In this document: positions 10,220 through 19,200 of the stretch, piece after piece | Numbering within the stretch: position 1 is the stretch's first letter | Layout: each line of letters opens with the position of its first letter | Assembly: GCA_031376285.1 (NCBI GenBank) | Contig: JANMDN010000059.1 | Location: forward strand, 12,250 to 76,249 | From: JANMDN01 sp031376285 | GTDB lineage: Bacteria; Actinomycetota; Thermoleophilia; Miltoncostaeales; Miltoncostaeaceae | DNA: 64,000 bases | Direction of reading: 5' to 3' | Notes under the pieces: generated by a model | Database searches by the model: none | What the model saw: the letters and a program-made list of their open reading frames with translations, nothing else | What the model was told of the DNA's origin: nothing | Translations under genes and position numbers: made by a program

Positions 10220-10986
10220 GCGAGACCGCGCTCGTGATGGAAGCCCGTGGCCTCACAAAGCGCTACGGCCACGTCACGGCGATGGAAGGTTGCGACTTCG
10301 AGCTTCGCCCCGGCGAGATCATGGCCGTGATCGGCGACAACGGAGCGGGCAAGTCGACCCTCATCAAGGCGTTGTCGGGCGCGATCATCCCGGACGAGGG
10401 AACGCTCCTGCTCGACGGAAAGGAAGTCCGCTTCCACAGCCCCCTCGACGCCCGCCGTCACGGCATCGAGACCGTCTACCAGGATCTCGCGGTCGCCCCC
10501 GCACTGACTATCGCCGAGAATCTCTTCCTCGGACGCGAGATTCGCCGCGCCGGACCGGCCGGGAGCGTGTTCCGAATGCTCTCGAGGAAGCGGATGGTGG
10601 ACGAGGCGCGCGCACACATGGATCAGCTCAAGATCGGCATCCGTTCGATGCGCCAGCCGGTCGAAACACTGTCCGGAGGCCAGCGCCAGGGCGTCGCGGT
10701 TGCCCGCGCCGCCGCGTTTGCGCAGCATGTCGTGATCATGGACGAACCGACCGCGGCCCTCGGGGTCAAGGAGTCGAGGATGGTGCTCGACCTCATCTTG
10801 CGGATTCGCGACCGCGGCCTGCCGGTGATCCTCATCAGCCACAATATGCCGCACGTCTTCGAGGTCTCCGACCGCATCCACATTCAGCGGCTCGGCACTC
10901 GCGTAGCGCTGGTCGAGACGAAATCGATCACGATGCCTGACGCCGTGGGCATCATGACCGGCGCGACGAGCTACACCGCCGCCTAA
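10216..10986 (+). CDS. Sugar ABC importer ATPase, single-domain (FrcA-like)
   Basis: A 256-residue ATPase. Walker A is GDNGAGKST near residue 39, the signature is LSGGQRQGVAVAR, Walker B is VVIMDEPTAALG and the H-loop is LISHNM. CUT2 systems usually have a duplicated ATPase of about 500 residues; this one has one domain, as in FrcA of the rhizobial fructose importer, which supports a fructose role. Start overlaps the permease stop. Confidence 0.93.
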   Translation: MSETALVMEARGLTKRYGHVTAMEGCDFELRPGEIMAVIGDNGAGKSTLIKALSGAIIPDEGTLLLDGKEVRFHSPLDARRHGIETVYQDLAVAPALTIAENLFLGREIRRAGPAGSVFRMLSRKRMVDEARAHMDQLKIGIRSMRQPVETLSGGQRQGVAVARAAAFAQHVVIMDEPTAALGVKESRMVLDLILRIRDRGLPVILISHNMPHVFEVSDRIHIQRLGTRVALVETKSITMPDAVGIMTGATSYTAA

Positions 10987-11016
10987 CCGCGCCTCCCGGA
11001 AAGCGCCTCTCTCAAA

Positions 11017-11054
11017 GGGGCCACCCCGGACCACCACCCACGTTTCAGGGTAGT
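11017..11054 (-). repeat. 38-bp dispersed element, copy 1
   Basis: Minus-strand copy of an element reading ACTACCCTGAAACGTGGG then TGGTGGTCCGGGGTGGCCCC. It is identical over 38 bp to the copies at 17661 and 53804, and lies between the convergent ends of the FrcA-like ATPase and the aldo/keto reductase. Confidence 0.9.
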
Positions 11055-11110
11055 CGCCAAACCGTTACGGTGTGCGCGACGAATACGTCGGGTCTGTGTC
11101 AACTTCGGCC

Positions 11111-12244
11111 CTACATTGTCTTGACGAGATCCCGACTCGGCACGATGCCCCAGCGAGCGGCGACGCCGAGCAAGCCATCGTTCAACGGCCATCCATCGGG
11201 GCGTTCGTCGCCCTCATAGGTTGGCGACGCCCCCTTGAGCAACATGCAACCCGCGTTATCGCCGATCGCCTCGATCTCGCGCAACTCGTCCTCGTCGAGA
11301 AGAATCTCGCGAGGTACCGCGGCAAGCTCTGCACGCTTGGCCTCAACCGGCTTTGCGTCAGGGCCGGGCTCCTGGATGAGCGTTGGGACCACGCACTCCA
11401 CAGCCGGCTGAGCGAGCGTCCACTGGCACGCCAGTTGCAATGGAGTAAGGCCATGAAGATCCGCAAACGGTCGGACCTTGGCAAGCTGCGCCCGGGCAAC
11501 CTCGACCCAACCGGCCGGCCGGTAGCGCCGGTGGTCCAGCTCGTGGAGCGAATCCTCGTCGGGGATGTCGTCGTGAAAGAGCCCGCCATAGTCGACGACC
11601 CGTGCGACGACCTTCACGCCGTGCGTGTCGCACGCAGGCAGGACAAGGCGCACGGGCCACGGCTCGAAGGGGTTCAGGATCAGCATGGCCCAGTCGATGG
11701 CATCGCCGAAGCGCTCAAGGCAGTCGATCACATCGAGGGTGAACCCGTTGGCCGGACCGGGCGCGATCCCCACAGCATTCGTGAGCCCGTCCGAGCGCAG
11801 CGCCGCCAGGGCGTCCCAGACGACCGCGGACGTGTAGCCAATCCGGTCGGGGTTGTGCAGCATGAGCAGGTCGAAGTGGTCGACCCCGCAACGCTCGAGG
11901 CTCCGCTCGCACGCCATCCGAAGGTAGTCGGCGTAGGCGCCTTCGCTACGCAGGCGGGCATCGGTGAAGCGCGGGTAGCCGCGCGGCCCGTCGCGCTGCC
12001 CCTCGTAGAAATCGTGCCCGATCGCCCCGACGAGTGCGTAGTCATCGCGAGCGAGTCCCACGAGCGCCCGCCCAATGAGCGAATCCGCCGCGCCCTCGCC
12101 GTAGACGTCGGCGGTGATGACGGTGTGCACGTCCGCGCCCGGCCGAAGGAGCGCCGTCAGCCGATCCTCAGAGAGCGGCTCGCCGTAGTGCATGTGCGTT
12201 CCGCCGCTCCAAGCCCCGAGGGCGGTGTGTCCGATGTCTGCCAC
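11111..12244 (-). CDS. Aldo/keto reductase family protein
   Basis: A 377-residue protein with the aldo/keto reductase barrel order: ADVYGEG (tyrosine of the catalytic tetrad), CGVDHFDLLMLHNPDR (histidine) and VGIAPGPANG. The strand that normally carries the catalytic lysine reads LVGAIGHDFYEG, with alanine where lysine is expected, so ordinary NADPH-dependent carbonyl reduction is uncertain. Cytosolic; single gene, convergent with the sugar importer operon. The substrate is not recognisable. Confidence 0.85.
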   Translation of the reverse strand: MADIGHTALGAWSGGTHMHYGEPLSEDRLTALLRPGADVHTVITADVYGEGAADSLIGRALVGLARDDYALVGAIGHDFYEGQRDGPRGYPRFTDARLRSEGAYADYLRMACERSLERCGVDHFDLLMLHNPDRIGYTSAVVWDALAALRSDGLTNAVGIAPGPANGFTLDVIDCLERFGDAIDWAMLILNPFEPWPVRLVLPACDTHGVKVVARVVDYGGLFHDDIPDEDSLHELDHRRYRPAGWVEVARAQLAKVRPFADLHGLTPLQLACQWTLAQPAVECVVPTLIQEPGPDAKPVEAKRAELAAVPREILLDEDELREIEAIGDNAGCMLLKGASPTYEGDERPDGWPLNDGLLGVAARWGIVPSRDLVKTM

Positions 12245-12293
12245 CTGCCAAGTCTCTCATCGCGCTTGGCAGGCCGCTCGGACTGCGGCCGGG

Positions 12294-13643
12294 TCAGGCG
12301 TCCCGCGTTGCGGCGCCGAGCAACGCCGGGAGCCGGTCTCGGGACGCGAAATCGACGGGAAACATTGGCGCGACGATGATCGAGTCGCCGAGGCGGGCAC
12401 GGCGCTTGGCCTCCGCGCAGGCGTCGGCGAGCGATTCGACCCGCGCGCACCTGATCGTGACGCGCACGGCGGCCGGCCCGAACGCAACCACGGCGCGGCA
12501 GCTTGCAAGGACGGCAAGCGCCGCGTCGAGTTCGGCCTGTTCGTCCACGGAGTCCATCACCGGCGCGCCGCCGAGCGAACGCTCTCCCCCCACGATCATG
12601 ATGACCTGCGACAGATCACGACCGGCAAGCACCGCCAGCGCCTTACGCGGAGTTGTCGCGGCGGAGTCATCGATCATCGAAACGCCGTTGACGACGCCCA
12701 GAAGCCGCCGCCGGTACGGCAGGTCGACCGGCGTGCGCAGCGCACGCGCGGCGAGGTTCGGGTCGGCCCCGGCCCAGATCGCAGCGCACAGCGCGGTCAC
12801 GGCGACGGAGGCGAGCGGACCCTCATACGGCAGACCGTCCCGCGGCCCGAGGTTCGTCACACGATGGTCGCGACGCAGCACGACTTCGTCGTCCACCACG
12901 CCGACACCCTCCGTGACCGGCCGAGCGGCGCTTGCCATCACGACGGGTCCACTTGCGAGATCCGCGAAATCAGCCGCGCCCTCGTCGTCGGCATTGATGA
13001 CGACCGGCTGATCTTCGTTTCCCAGAACACGAGCTTTCGCCTGCCGATACGCCGCAACGCTCCCGTGGAGCTCCACATGATCGGGCCAGAACGACGTGAT
13101 CACCGCGATCGCAGGGGTCTCGTGCATGAATGCAAGGTGGGTGCTCGTCAACTCGACCGCGAGCCAATCGTCGGCTGCTCCAACTCCGAGGACGTCGGCC
13201 GACGGCCATGCGTTGCCCGCTCGGGCACCGCGAGACTCCACGACCCGAAGGCCGCCAGCGCGCATGGCCATCGAAGCCAAGCGTGTCGCGGTCGTCTTGC
13301 CGCCGCTTCCCGTCACTCCCAGTACGGGGCCACGCGAGTTCGCGAGGACGAGATCACCGATGCTCGTCAGCCGAGCGCCCGCCTGACGGTGTCGCACGAC
13401 GCGCGGCGCCAGTTCAGATGTCCAACAATCGACGACGAACACATCGCGAGTGAGCTCGCTGGCGTCAAGGTCGCAGCCCGCCAGCACCTGAGCGCCGAGC
13501 GCCGCAAGGGCACGCACCGCCCGGGGCGCAGCTTCGATCGCGGCAATGGTGACCTCGTTGCCGCTGGCCAGAAAAAACGTCGCGCAGGCCACGCTGTCGG
13601 GCCCGAAGCCCTCCACGAGAATGGAACGGCGTCTGTTGGTCAC
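12294..13643 (-). CDS. MurD-like Mur ligase family protein
   Basis: A 449-residue protein with the three-domain order of Mur ligases: a Rossmann-like N-terminal domain (ILVEGFGPDSVA), an ATP-binding P-loop GVTGSGGKTTATRL near residue 115, a K-x-R segment (QAKARVL) matching the carbamylated-lysine region of MurD, and a C-terminal DDSAATTPRKAL matching the NDSKATN motif. GTG at 13643 is chosen because it gives a MurD-length N-terminus. It stands alone, away from any division/cell-wall cluster, and diverges in the NDSKATN motif, so it may be a MurD paralogue acting on another substrate rather than the housekeeping enzyme. Confidence 0.8.
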   Translation of the reverse strand: MTNRRRSILVEGFGPDSVACATFFLASGNEVTIAAIEAAPRAVRALAALGAQVLAGCDLDASELTRDVFVVDCWTSELAPRVVRHRQAGARLTSIGDLVLANSRGPVLGVTGSGGKTTATRLASMAMRAGGLRVVESRGARAGNAWPSADVLGVGAADDWLAVELTSTHLAFMHETPAIAVITSFWPDHVELHGSVAAYRQAKARVLGNEDQPVVINADDEGAADFADLASGPVVMASAARPVTEGVGVVDDEVVLRRDHRVTNLGPRDGLPYEGPLASVAVTALCAAIWAGADPNLAARALRTPVDLPYRRRLLGVVNGVSMIDDSAATTPRKALAVLAGRDLSQVIMIVGGERSLGGAPVMDSVDEQAELDAALAVLASCRAVVAFGPAAVRVTIRCARVESLADACAEAKRRARLGDSIIVAPMFPVDFASRDRLPALLGAATRDA

Positions 13644-13780
13644 GATCGTTCGTTGCCCGCAACCTGGCCCGATCGAAAGGCCGCCGGCGAAGCGATTCCC
13701 AGCGCGGTGACGATGCCAGTTCCTCTGGATCCGGCCGATCTTCGACGCGAGCTCGCAGATGCGAGAGACCGCTTCGAACG

Positions 13781-14213
13781 TTGATCCTCCTCGACACGAC
13801 AATCCTCGTGTACGCCGTCGGCGACCCCCACCCACTTCAACAGCCGTGTCGCGGTCTGATCGGACTGATCAGCGAGGGGGACATCGAAGCCACGACGACC
13901 ACAGAGGTCATTCAGGAATTCGCGCATGTTCGCTCTCGGCGCCGAACCAGAGGCGACGCGACGAAGCTGGCGAGGGACTATGCGGGCCTTCTTCAACCGC
14001 TGGCCCGTGTCGAGGAGGTTGACCTCCTCGACGGCCTTGGAATATTCGAAGCGGTGCCGCAGATCGACGCGTTCGACGCGATCTTGGCTGCTGTTAGCGG
14101 CGAAACGGCTTCGAAGCTCTCGTATCGGCGGACCGGGTTTTGGCTCGGTCGCTGGCCTGCGCTGGGAAGAACCGGAAGGCGCGTGGCAACGCCTCCGATC
14201 AAACGAGCCCTGA
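13781..14213 (+). pseudogene. PIN-domain (VapC-like) toxin, frameshifted
   Basis: A PIN-domain ribonuclease starts at TTG 13781 (LLDTTILVYAVG, then TEVIQEFAHVR and DAFDAILAAV, with the expected acidic residues). The conserved end is split over the other two frames: EALVSADR near 14113 is in one, and GFGSVAGLRWEEP to the stop at 14213 in the third. At least two single-base shifts are needed, around 14090-14112 and 14130-14136. The unshifted frame runs to 14281 with unrelated sequence. Probably inactive; a 23-codon micro-frame at 13713-13784 overlapping its start might be an antitoxin remnant. Confidence 0.7.
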
Positions 14214-14218
14214 TACGC

Positions 14219-15508
14219 CTACAGATCACTGACGTCGAGCACGGTCTGGCCGACGCTGGTTGCTCCTCCCCCGACGCTTGACCTCGTCGCGCCGCCGATA
14301 AGTGCGGCGCGAATTGCCGCCGGCCGGCCAGCCAGCGAAACCAACGGAAGGGCCGCGCGCCCGGCCACGCTTGCCGTGTACAGGGCTGCGGCGCCCGCGA
14401 CGAATGGTGCGGCGAAGCTCGTGCCCGAGTTCACCGCGAGGCGGCTCCGGATCGCGGTCGACTCGACGCACACTCCGGGGGCCGCAATGCTCACGCGCGG
14501 GCCGAAGTTCGAGAACGCCGCGAGGCTGTCGTCAGGGTAGTCAAAGCAGTCATCCGGGGGACCAAGCCCGCCGGGCGCGCCGTCAGTGTCGGCAATGGCC
14601 GCCACGGCGACGACCTCCGGGTAGGCCGCGGGGACGATTCCGGAGCTGTCGGCCGCCTGGTTGCCGGCGGCGGCCGCATAGGTCACGCCCGCGGCCGTCG
14701 ATTCGCAAATCGCCGCGTGCATCAGGTCGCCGTTGACCGTCCCGCAGGCGTCGTCACTCTCGCCCTCTTGGCCGAGGCTCATATTCGCGACCTCGATTGT
14801 CGCGGCGTTTCGCGTGACCCAGTCAATCCCACAGAGGATCGAAGACGTGCTCCCCGTGCCTCGCGATGACAGCACCCGGATTGACCAGAGCCTGGCGCCC
14901 GGTGCGACGCCGACCGTGCCGAAGCCGTTGTCGAGGGCACCGACGATGCCCGCCACCATCGTCCCGTGCCCGACGAGATCGGTTGAGGTGAGCCCGCTCA
15001 CGCAGTCGACGCCACCGACGACGTTCAGGTCGGGGTGGTTCGCTTGGATGCCGGTGTCGAGAATGGCGACGTCGACATCGACGCGCTCGTCCAACCCATC
15101 GATCTTCGCGGTTGGAGACCGATCTGCCCCAACCCTGCGAAGGCCGGGCGAGACCGTCTGCGGTGTCACCTCGACCGCGGTTGCAAACGTCCGAATCGTG
15201 CCCTCGACCGAGCGCGCAGCCGTGTACCTACGCGTCGCGTCGGGGAGGACGCCGACCACGTCCGGATCGGCGCGCAGTCGCGCTTGGGTTGCCGGATCGA
15301 TGTCTGCGGCAAACCCCGAGAGCGCCGCCGAATAAAGATGACGCGCAGTAACCGAAACCGAGCCCGCCTTTCGTGCCGGATCAACCCCGTCTCGAAGGAC
15401 GACGACCGTGGGTGTCGCGGCGGTGAGCGCTGGCGCGACGAGAAGCGCCGCCACGGACGCGACGGGAAACGCGCGGCGGGTCGGGTGCGGTCTCATGCGG
15501 GAAGCCAT
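14219..15508 (-). CDS. Secreted subtilisin-like serine protease (S8)
   Basis: A 429-residue secreted protease. A signal peptide (hydrophobic VASVAALLVAPALTA) is followed by an I9-type propeptide of about 80 residues and the S8 domain, with Asp in ILDTGIQ, His in GHGTMVAGIVG, the oxyanion Asn in AAGNQ and Ser in SGTSFAAPFVAGAAAL. All catalytic residues are present. It ends six bases from the end of the decayed PIN gene. A role in extracellular protein breakdown or processing is inferred. Confidence 0.93.
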   Translation of the reverse strand: MASRMRPHPTRRAFPVASVAALLVAPALTAATPTVVVLRDGVDPARKAGSVSVTARHLYSAALSGFAADIDPATQARLRADPDVVGVLPDATRRYTAARSVEGTIRTFATAVEVTPQTVSPGLRRVGADRSPTAKIDGLDERVDVDVAILDTGIQANHPDLNVVGGVDCVSGLTSTDLVGHGTMVAGIVGALDNGFGTVGVAPGARLWSIRVLSSRGTGSTSSILCGIDWVTRNAATIEVANMSLGQEGESDDACGTVNGDLMHAAICESTAAGVTYAAAAGNQAADSSGIVPAAYPEVVAVAAIADTDGAPGGLGPPDDCFDYPDDSLAAFSNFGPRVSIAAPGVCVESTAIRSRLAVNSGTSFAAPFVAGAAALYTASVAGRAALPLVSLAGRPAAIRAALIGGATRSSVGGGATSVGQTVLDVSDL

Positions 15509-15712
15509 ACCACGGCGCCAGACCTCGGGTGGCCCACGAGCACGCCGACGTCACACCGCCGACGTGGAAACCCTCCGCGAGCGCTGCCGGTGTGAGCCTC
15601 CAACTCGGCGGCCAAATGGCGCATCGCAGAGGACCGAGCCGCGTCTTCTGACGATGGAGCCCGGGCACGCGAGTGCGGCGCTCGACTCGACGAGGAGCAC
15701 AGTCGCGGCCGC

Positions 15713-16507
15713 TCACAAACGCGGCTGGCAGCTGGGGCAGGCAAACATGTTGCGGGCGGCCAGTTCGGTCTTTGCGACTCCCGCCCCGCAGCGCAGGCAC
15801 GTTGCCCGGCGGTACACATACGTTCGCTCGCTACGGCGCATCTTGCTGCGGGGCCTCCCCACCTCGGCCGGGTCGACCGTGACGATGCGCCCCGACCGGA
15901 CCCCGGCGCGAAGCATCTCGACGATCGTTTTCCAGAGCTCCGTGAGCTGTACCTCAGACAGCGTTCGGCTCTCGACCTCGGGTGCGATGCCACAGACAAA
16001 GAGCGCCTCGGCTCGGAACACGTTGCCGACGCCCGCGATGGCGGATTGGTCGAGGAGGAGCGTTCCGATCGCGACCCGACTTCGACGCGCTCGGGCAAAG
16101 AACGGCTCGGGATCGACGTCGGTTTGAAGCGGGTCCGGCCCGAGTCGTGCCATGAGACGCTCACGGGCGGCTGGGTCGATCAGCTCGCACGCCGTCGGGC
16201 CGCGGAGGTCGAGGGTGGTGTCGGGGCTTGTGAGTCGCAGCCGGATCGCCCCTCGCGCCTCGACGTCGGTTCCGACGCTTTCGCGGAACTTCCCGAAGAG
16301 GCCGAGGTGGACGTGCAACAGCTCGCCCTGTTCCCACTCGTAGAACAGGTGCTTTCCGTAGGCGCCGATAGCCGTCAGGCGCTGTCCGTTGAGGATGGCC
16401 GCGCCATCGACGAACCGTCCCTGCGGGGAGCTGACGCGCAGGGGAACCCCGACGAACCCGCGACGCTGGTCGCGCGCGGCGCGATGGATCGTGTGGCCCT
16501 CGGGCAT
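15713..16507 (-). CDS. Fpg/Nei-family DNA glycosylase (Nei2-like)
   Basis: A base-excision-repair glycosylase/AP lyase of 264 residues. It begins MPEGHTIHRAAR: Pro2 is the catalytic nucleophile after Met removal, Glu3 the acid. A helix-two-turn-helix region (LLDQSAIAGVGNVFRAEALF) precedes a C-terminal zinc finger, CLRCG...CPSC. The MPEGHT start is typical of the endonuclease VIII (Nei) branch that acts on oxidised pyrimidines. Length is normal. Confidence 0.93.
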   Translation of the reverse strand: MPEGHTIHRAARDQRRGFVGVPLRVSSPQGRFVDGAAILNGQRLTAIGAYGKHLFYEWEQGELLHVHLGLFGKFRESVGTDVEARGAIRLRLTSPDTTLDLRGPTACELIDPAARERLMARLGPDPLQTDVDPEPFFARARRSRVAIGTLLLDQSAIAGVGNVFRAEALFVCGIAPEVESRTLSEVQLTELWKTIVEMLRAGVRSGRIVTVDPAEVGRPRSKMRRSERTYVYRRATCLRCGAGVAKTELAARNMFACPSCQPRL

Positions 16508-16639
16508 CGCCCTACGCTACGCGCCGCGCGCCCGTCCGTGAGGGGGAAGCGCCCCCCGTCGGACAACTGCTCGCAGGGGGTGGTGCCTCGCGCTCGTTCC
16601 GGGCACACTCGCCCTGGACGCACCGAGGAGGTTCCAGTC

Positions 16640-17616
16640 ATGTCGCAGACCACTCAGGGGTCGGCCGCCCCGTTCCCGCGAGAGCTTGGCGAAGACGGCT
16701 CGTTTCGACGTCAGACGTCGCGCTTTCGGGACTGGGTCACCGCCGACGGATCGTCGGGGTACCCGGCCGAGGCGGGCCGCTACCACCTCTACGTATCGCT
16801 GGCCTGCCCTTGGGCACACCGCACGATCATCTACCGGCGTCTCAAGGGCCTCGACGACGTCATCTCGATGACCATCGTCGACCCGGAGCGGGGCAATCGA
16901 GGTTGGGCGATCACCGACACAACTGGCACCACACCAGACGCGGTCAACGGTTCCGGTTCTTGTCCGAGGCCTACCTTGCAAGCGATCCAGCCTTCGATGG
17001 GCGGGTGACCGTCCCGGTTCTCTGGGACTGCCGCTCAGGACGGATCGTGAACAACGAATCGGCCGACATCATCCGCATGTTGAACCGCGAATTCGACGCC
17101 CTGGCGAGCGACCACACGGACTACTGCCCGGCCGAACGAGCAGTCCAGATCGACGAGCTGAACGCGTTCGTCTACGACAACGTCAATAACGGCGTCTACA
17201 AGTGCGGCTTCGCGACGACCCAACCCGCCTACGAGGACGCGTTCGGCAGCCTCTTTGACGCCCTCGACGTGCTCGACTCCCGCCTGGCCGGGCAGCGTTA
17301 CCTGCTGGGTGACCGAGTCACCGAAGCGGATTGGAGGCTTTTCCCGACGCTCGTGCGATTCGATCCGGTCTACGTCGGACACTTCAAGTGCAACCTCCGG
17401 CCCGTCGCGGACTACCCAAACCTTTCGGGATACCTCAGGGACCTCTACCAACACCCCGGCGTTGCGCAGACGGTGAACTTCGACCACATCAAGCGCCACT
17501 ACTACCGGACGCACCCGACGATCAACCCGACGCGCATCGTGCCCGTCGGCCCCGCGCTGGATCTGGACCGGCCCCACGGGCGGGACCGTCTCAGGACGCC
17601 GAGCGAGCCGGATTGA
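16640..17616 (+). pseudogene. Xi-class GST (glutathionyl-hydroquinone reductase type), one-base frameshift
   Basis: ATG at 16640 follows GAGGAG. The N-terminal part carries LACPWAHRTI, the active-site signature of Xi-class GSTs (YqjG/Ecm4), which reduce thiol-conjugated hydroquinones; in actinobacteria a thiol other than glutathione may be used. After PDAVNG near 16950 the frame changes: inserting one T into the GGTTCC at about 16949-16954 restores NGFRFLSEAYL and the remaining 220 residues to 17616. The rest of the protein is conserved, so this is either a recent one-base deletion or a sequence error in a T run. Confidence 0.85.
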
Positions 17617-17660
17617 CACCATTCCGGCACATGCGTCGCGCCCGCTGACACACCGTCCGG

Positions 17661-17698
17661 ACTACCCTGAAACGTGGGTGGTGGTCCGGGGTGGCCCC
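17661..17698 (+). repeat. 38-bp dispersed element, copy 2
   Basis: Plus-strand copy identical over 38 bp to those at 11017 and 53804. It lies between convergent genes and is followed by a short hairpin CCCCT-TCGAG-AGGGG. The 20 bp upstream (GTCGCGCCCGCTG) are also shared with the copy at 53804. Confidence 0.9.
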
Positions 17699-17723
17699 TT
17701 CGAGAGGGGTGGCTCGGGTGGCG

Positions 17724-18311
17724 TCAGATGACGAAGCTGAAGGTGCCGTTCCACTGCGTCTTGGTTTTCTTGATCTTGATGAGCAGGCGTGCGTCGAAGA
17801 TACCGTCGCCGTCGTTTTCGGCGACGCCAGGGAAGAAGAGCTGCGTCGTGAGCGTCGCGCGACCCTTCGGCGTCACCTTGACGTGAATGTGCTCAGTGCG
17901 CCCAGGGTAGAGGCCCGGGACAACCGTGACGAGCCGGTAGCGGCCCTTGGCATCGGTCAGCTGGTAGCCACGGAACTTGTAGCCGGAGTTGTCGTAGCTC
18001 CCGGCGGCGTTGGCCTGCCAGAAGTCCACCCGCGCACCGGTCAGGGGCTGACAGCGAGTGCCGAGGACTCGGCCCGTGAGGATGAGGTGCGTGCCCTTCG
18101 TTGCCGCGGTTGCGAGCACCTGTCGCCTCGGCGGACCATCCGTGTAGTACGGCCCCTCGGTCTTGGGAGGGCTCGCGGCGCAACGCGCGTTCTGAACGCT
18201 GGCGGCTTGCGCACCTTGCACGGATGTCCAGGACGCCATTGCCGCTCCGATCACCGCGACGCTGGCGGCACCCTTGCGGCGAGTCTGGGCGACGCATCGG
18301 GTTGTACTCAC
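17724..18311 (-). CDS. Secreted intradiol ring-cleavage dioxygenase-like protein
   Basis: A 195-residue protein with a basic N-terminus and hydrophobic signal (ASVAVIGAAMAS) and an intradiol dioxygenase fold. The GPYYTDG segment, the GYKFRGYQLTD turn, the YRLVTVVPGLY strand and EHIHVKV place the non-haem-iron ligands (Tyr and two His) as in the beta-subunit family of protocatechuate 3,4-dioxygenase. GTG at 18311 is chosen for the AAGGAG seven bases before it. Exported members of this family are known from actinobacteria and fungi; aromatic ring cleavage is plausible but the substrate is unknown. Confidence 0.85.
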   Translation of the reverse strand: MSTTRCVAQTRRKGAASVAVIGAAMASWTSVQGAQAASVQNARCAASPPKTEGPYYTDGPPRRQVLATAATKGTHLILTGRVLGTRCQPLTGARVDFWQANAAGSYDNSGYKFRGYQLTDAKGRYRLVTVVPGLYPGRTEHIHVKVTPKGRATLTTQLFFPGVAENDGDGIFDARLLIKIKKTKTQWNGTFSFVI

Positions 18312-18445
18312 GTCGAACTCCTTCGTGGTGTGCCTGATGGCCACCATAGAATGCCCGACTGAGATTGTGGTGAGAGTGAACGCTCATCCGCGCGTCCCCA
18401 AGCTGATCCCGGAACCGATCCCGGCGCAGGTGGTAGCGTCGCCCG

Positions 18446-19102
18446 ATGGAACCAGCACCGCCCATCACGCCAGCGCTTCGCGTCGCGATCCACTCCGACT
18501 TCCTCTGACCCTTCTGCCACGTCGCCCGCGAGCGGGCCGACTGGCTGCGGCGTCGGTTCGGCGCCGAGGTGGAGTGGAGGCCGTTTCACCTGCACCCGGA
18601 GTACCCACCGGACGGGCTCCCACGTGTTGAGCTGGTGGCCAAGTACGGAGGCGACCATTTTGTCCAGGTCCGGGGGATGGCTGAGGAAGCTGGCCTCGTG
18701 ATGAACCCGCATCCGGAGCGGATTCCGAACACACGCGACGCGCTTGAGCTCGGAGAGTGGGCGCGGTCGTTCGGTGCCGACACACATGAACGAATCCACG
18801 ATCGGTTGATGGACGCCTACTGGGTCGAGGGGCGCGACCTCACACAATGGGACGTCCTTGCCGAGTGCGTCGCCGATGTCGGCCTCGATCCAGTCGCGGC
18901 GCGGGACGCGGTCATGTCCCGCGATTTCGCGGCTGCCGTCGACGGTTGGACCCAGTGGGCCCAGCGCCAAGGCATCAACGGCGTTCCCGCGTTCATCTTC
19001 GACAACCGGCTCCTGATCAGCGGCGCCGTGCCGCACGAGTACCTCGAGCGAGCCGTCGAGCAGGTGCTTGCGATGCGACGCGAGGACGCGGGTCCCGCGT
19101 AG
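18446..19102 (+). CDS. DsbA/FrnE-family thiol oxidoreductase with in-frame UGA (candidate selenoprotein)
   Basis: A 218-codon gene of the DsbA-like (2-hydroxychromene-2-carboxylate isomerase/FrnE) thioredoxin-fold family. From ATG 18446 the frame reads IHSDFL, then TGA at 18506-18508, then PFCHVARERADWL, and continues unbroken to 19102, including NGVPAFIFDNRLLISGA (the cis-Pro loop). Homologues have CPFC or CPWC exactly here, so the UGA replaces the first redox cysteine, giving U-P-F-C. A stem-loop at 18516-18545 follows. Two readings are possible: selenocysteine insertion, or a nonsense mutation of TGC/TGT. No selABCD gene is in the window. The rest of the gene shows no decay. Confidence 0.75.
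18516..18545 (+). promoter_or_regulatory. Possible bacterial SECIS hairpin after UGA
   Basis: A stem of GCCA, GTC and GCCCG pairing with CGGGC, GAC and TGGC, with single C bulges on each side and a CGAG apical loop at 18529-18532. The loop starts 20 nt after the UGA and has G as its second base, which fits the usual bacterial SECIS geometry. GC-rich coding DNA often forms hairpins, so this is supporting rather than decisive. Confidence 0.5.
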
Positions 19103-19200
19103 CCACGCCGAGCGGTAGTGACGAAATCCGCGCGCGTTGTTAATGCGACCGTGATCATGCGAGGCTATGGTCTTCTGGAACGTCAAACCAGGAGGAACCG

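Noticed and set aside
10983..11192. Peptide frames reading LKRGWWSGVAP as real proteins
   Set aside because: They arise from the 38-bp repeat read in one frame and have different, unrelated ends at each copy; a repeat element explains them better.
13713..13784. 23-codon micro-frame as an intact antitoxin for the PIN gene
   Set aside because: Too short for a DNA-binding antitoxin and without a ribosome site; at most a remnant, mentioned only under the PIN pseudogene.
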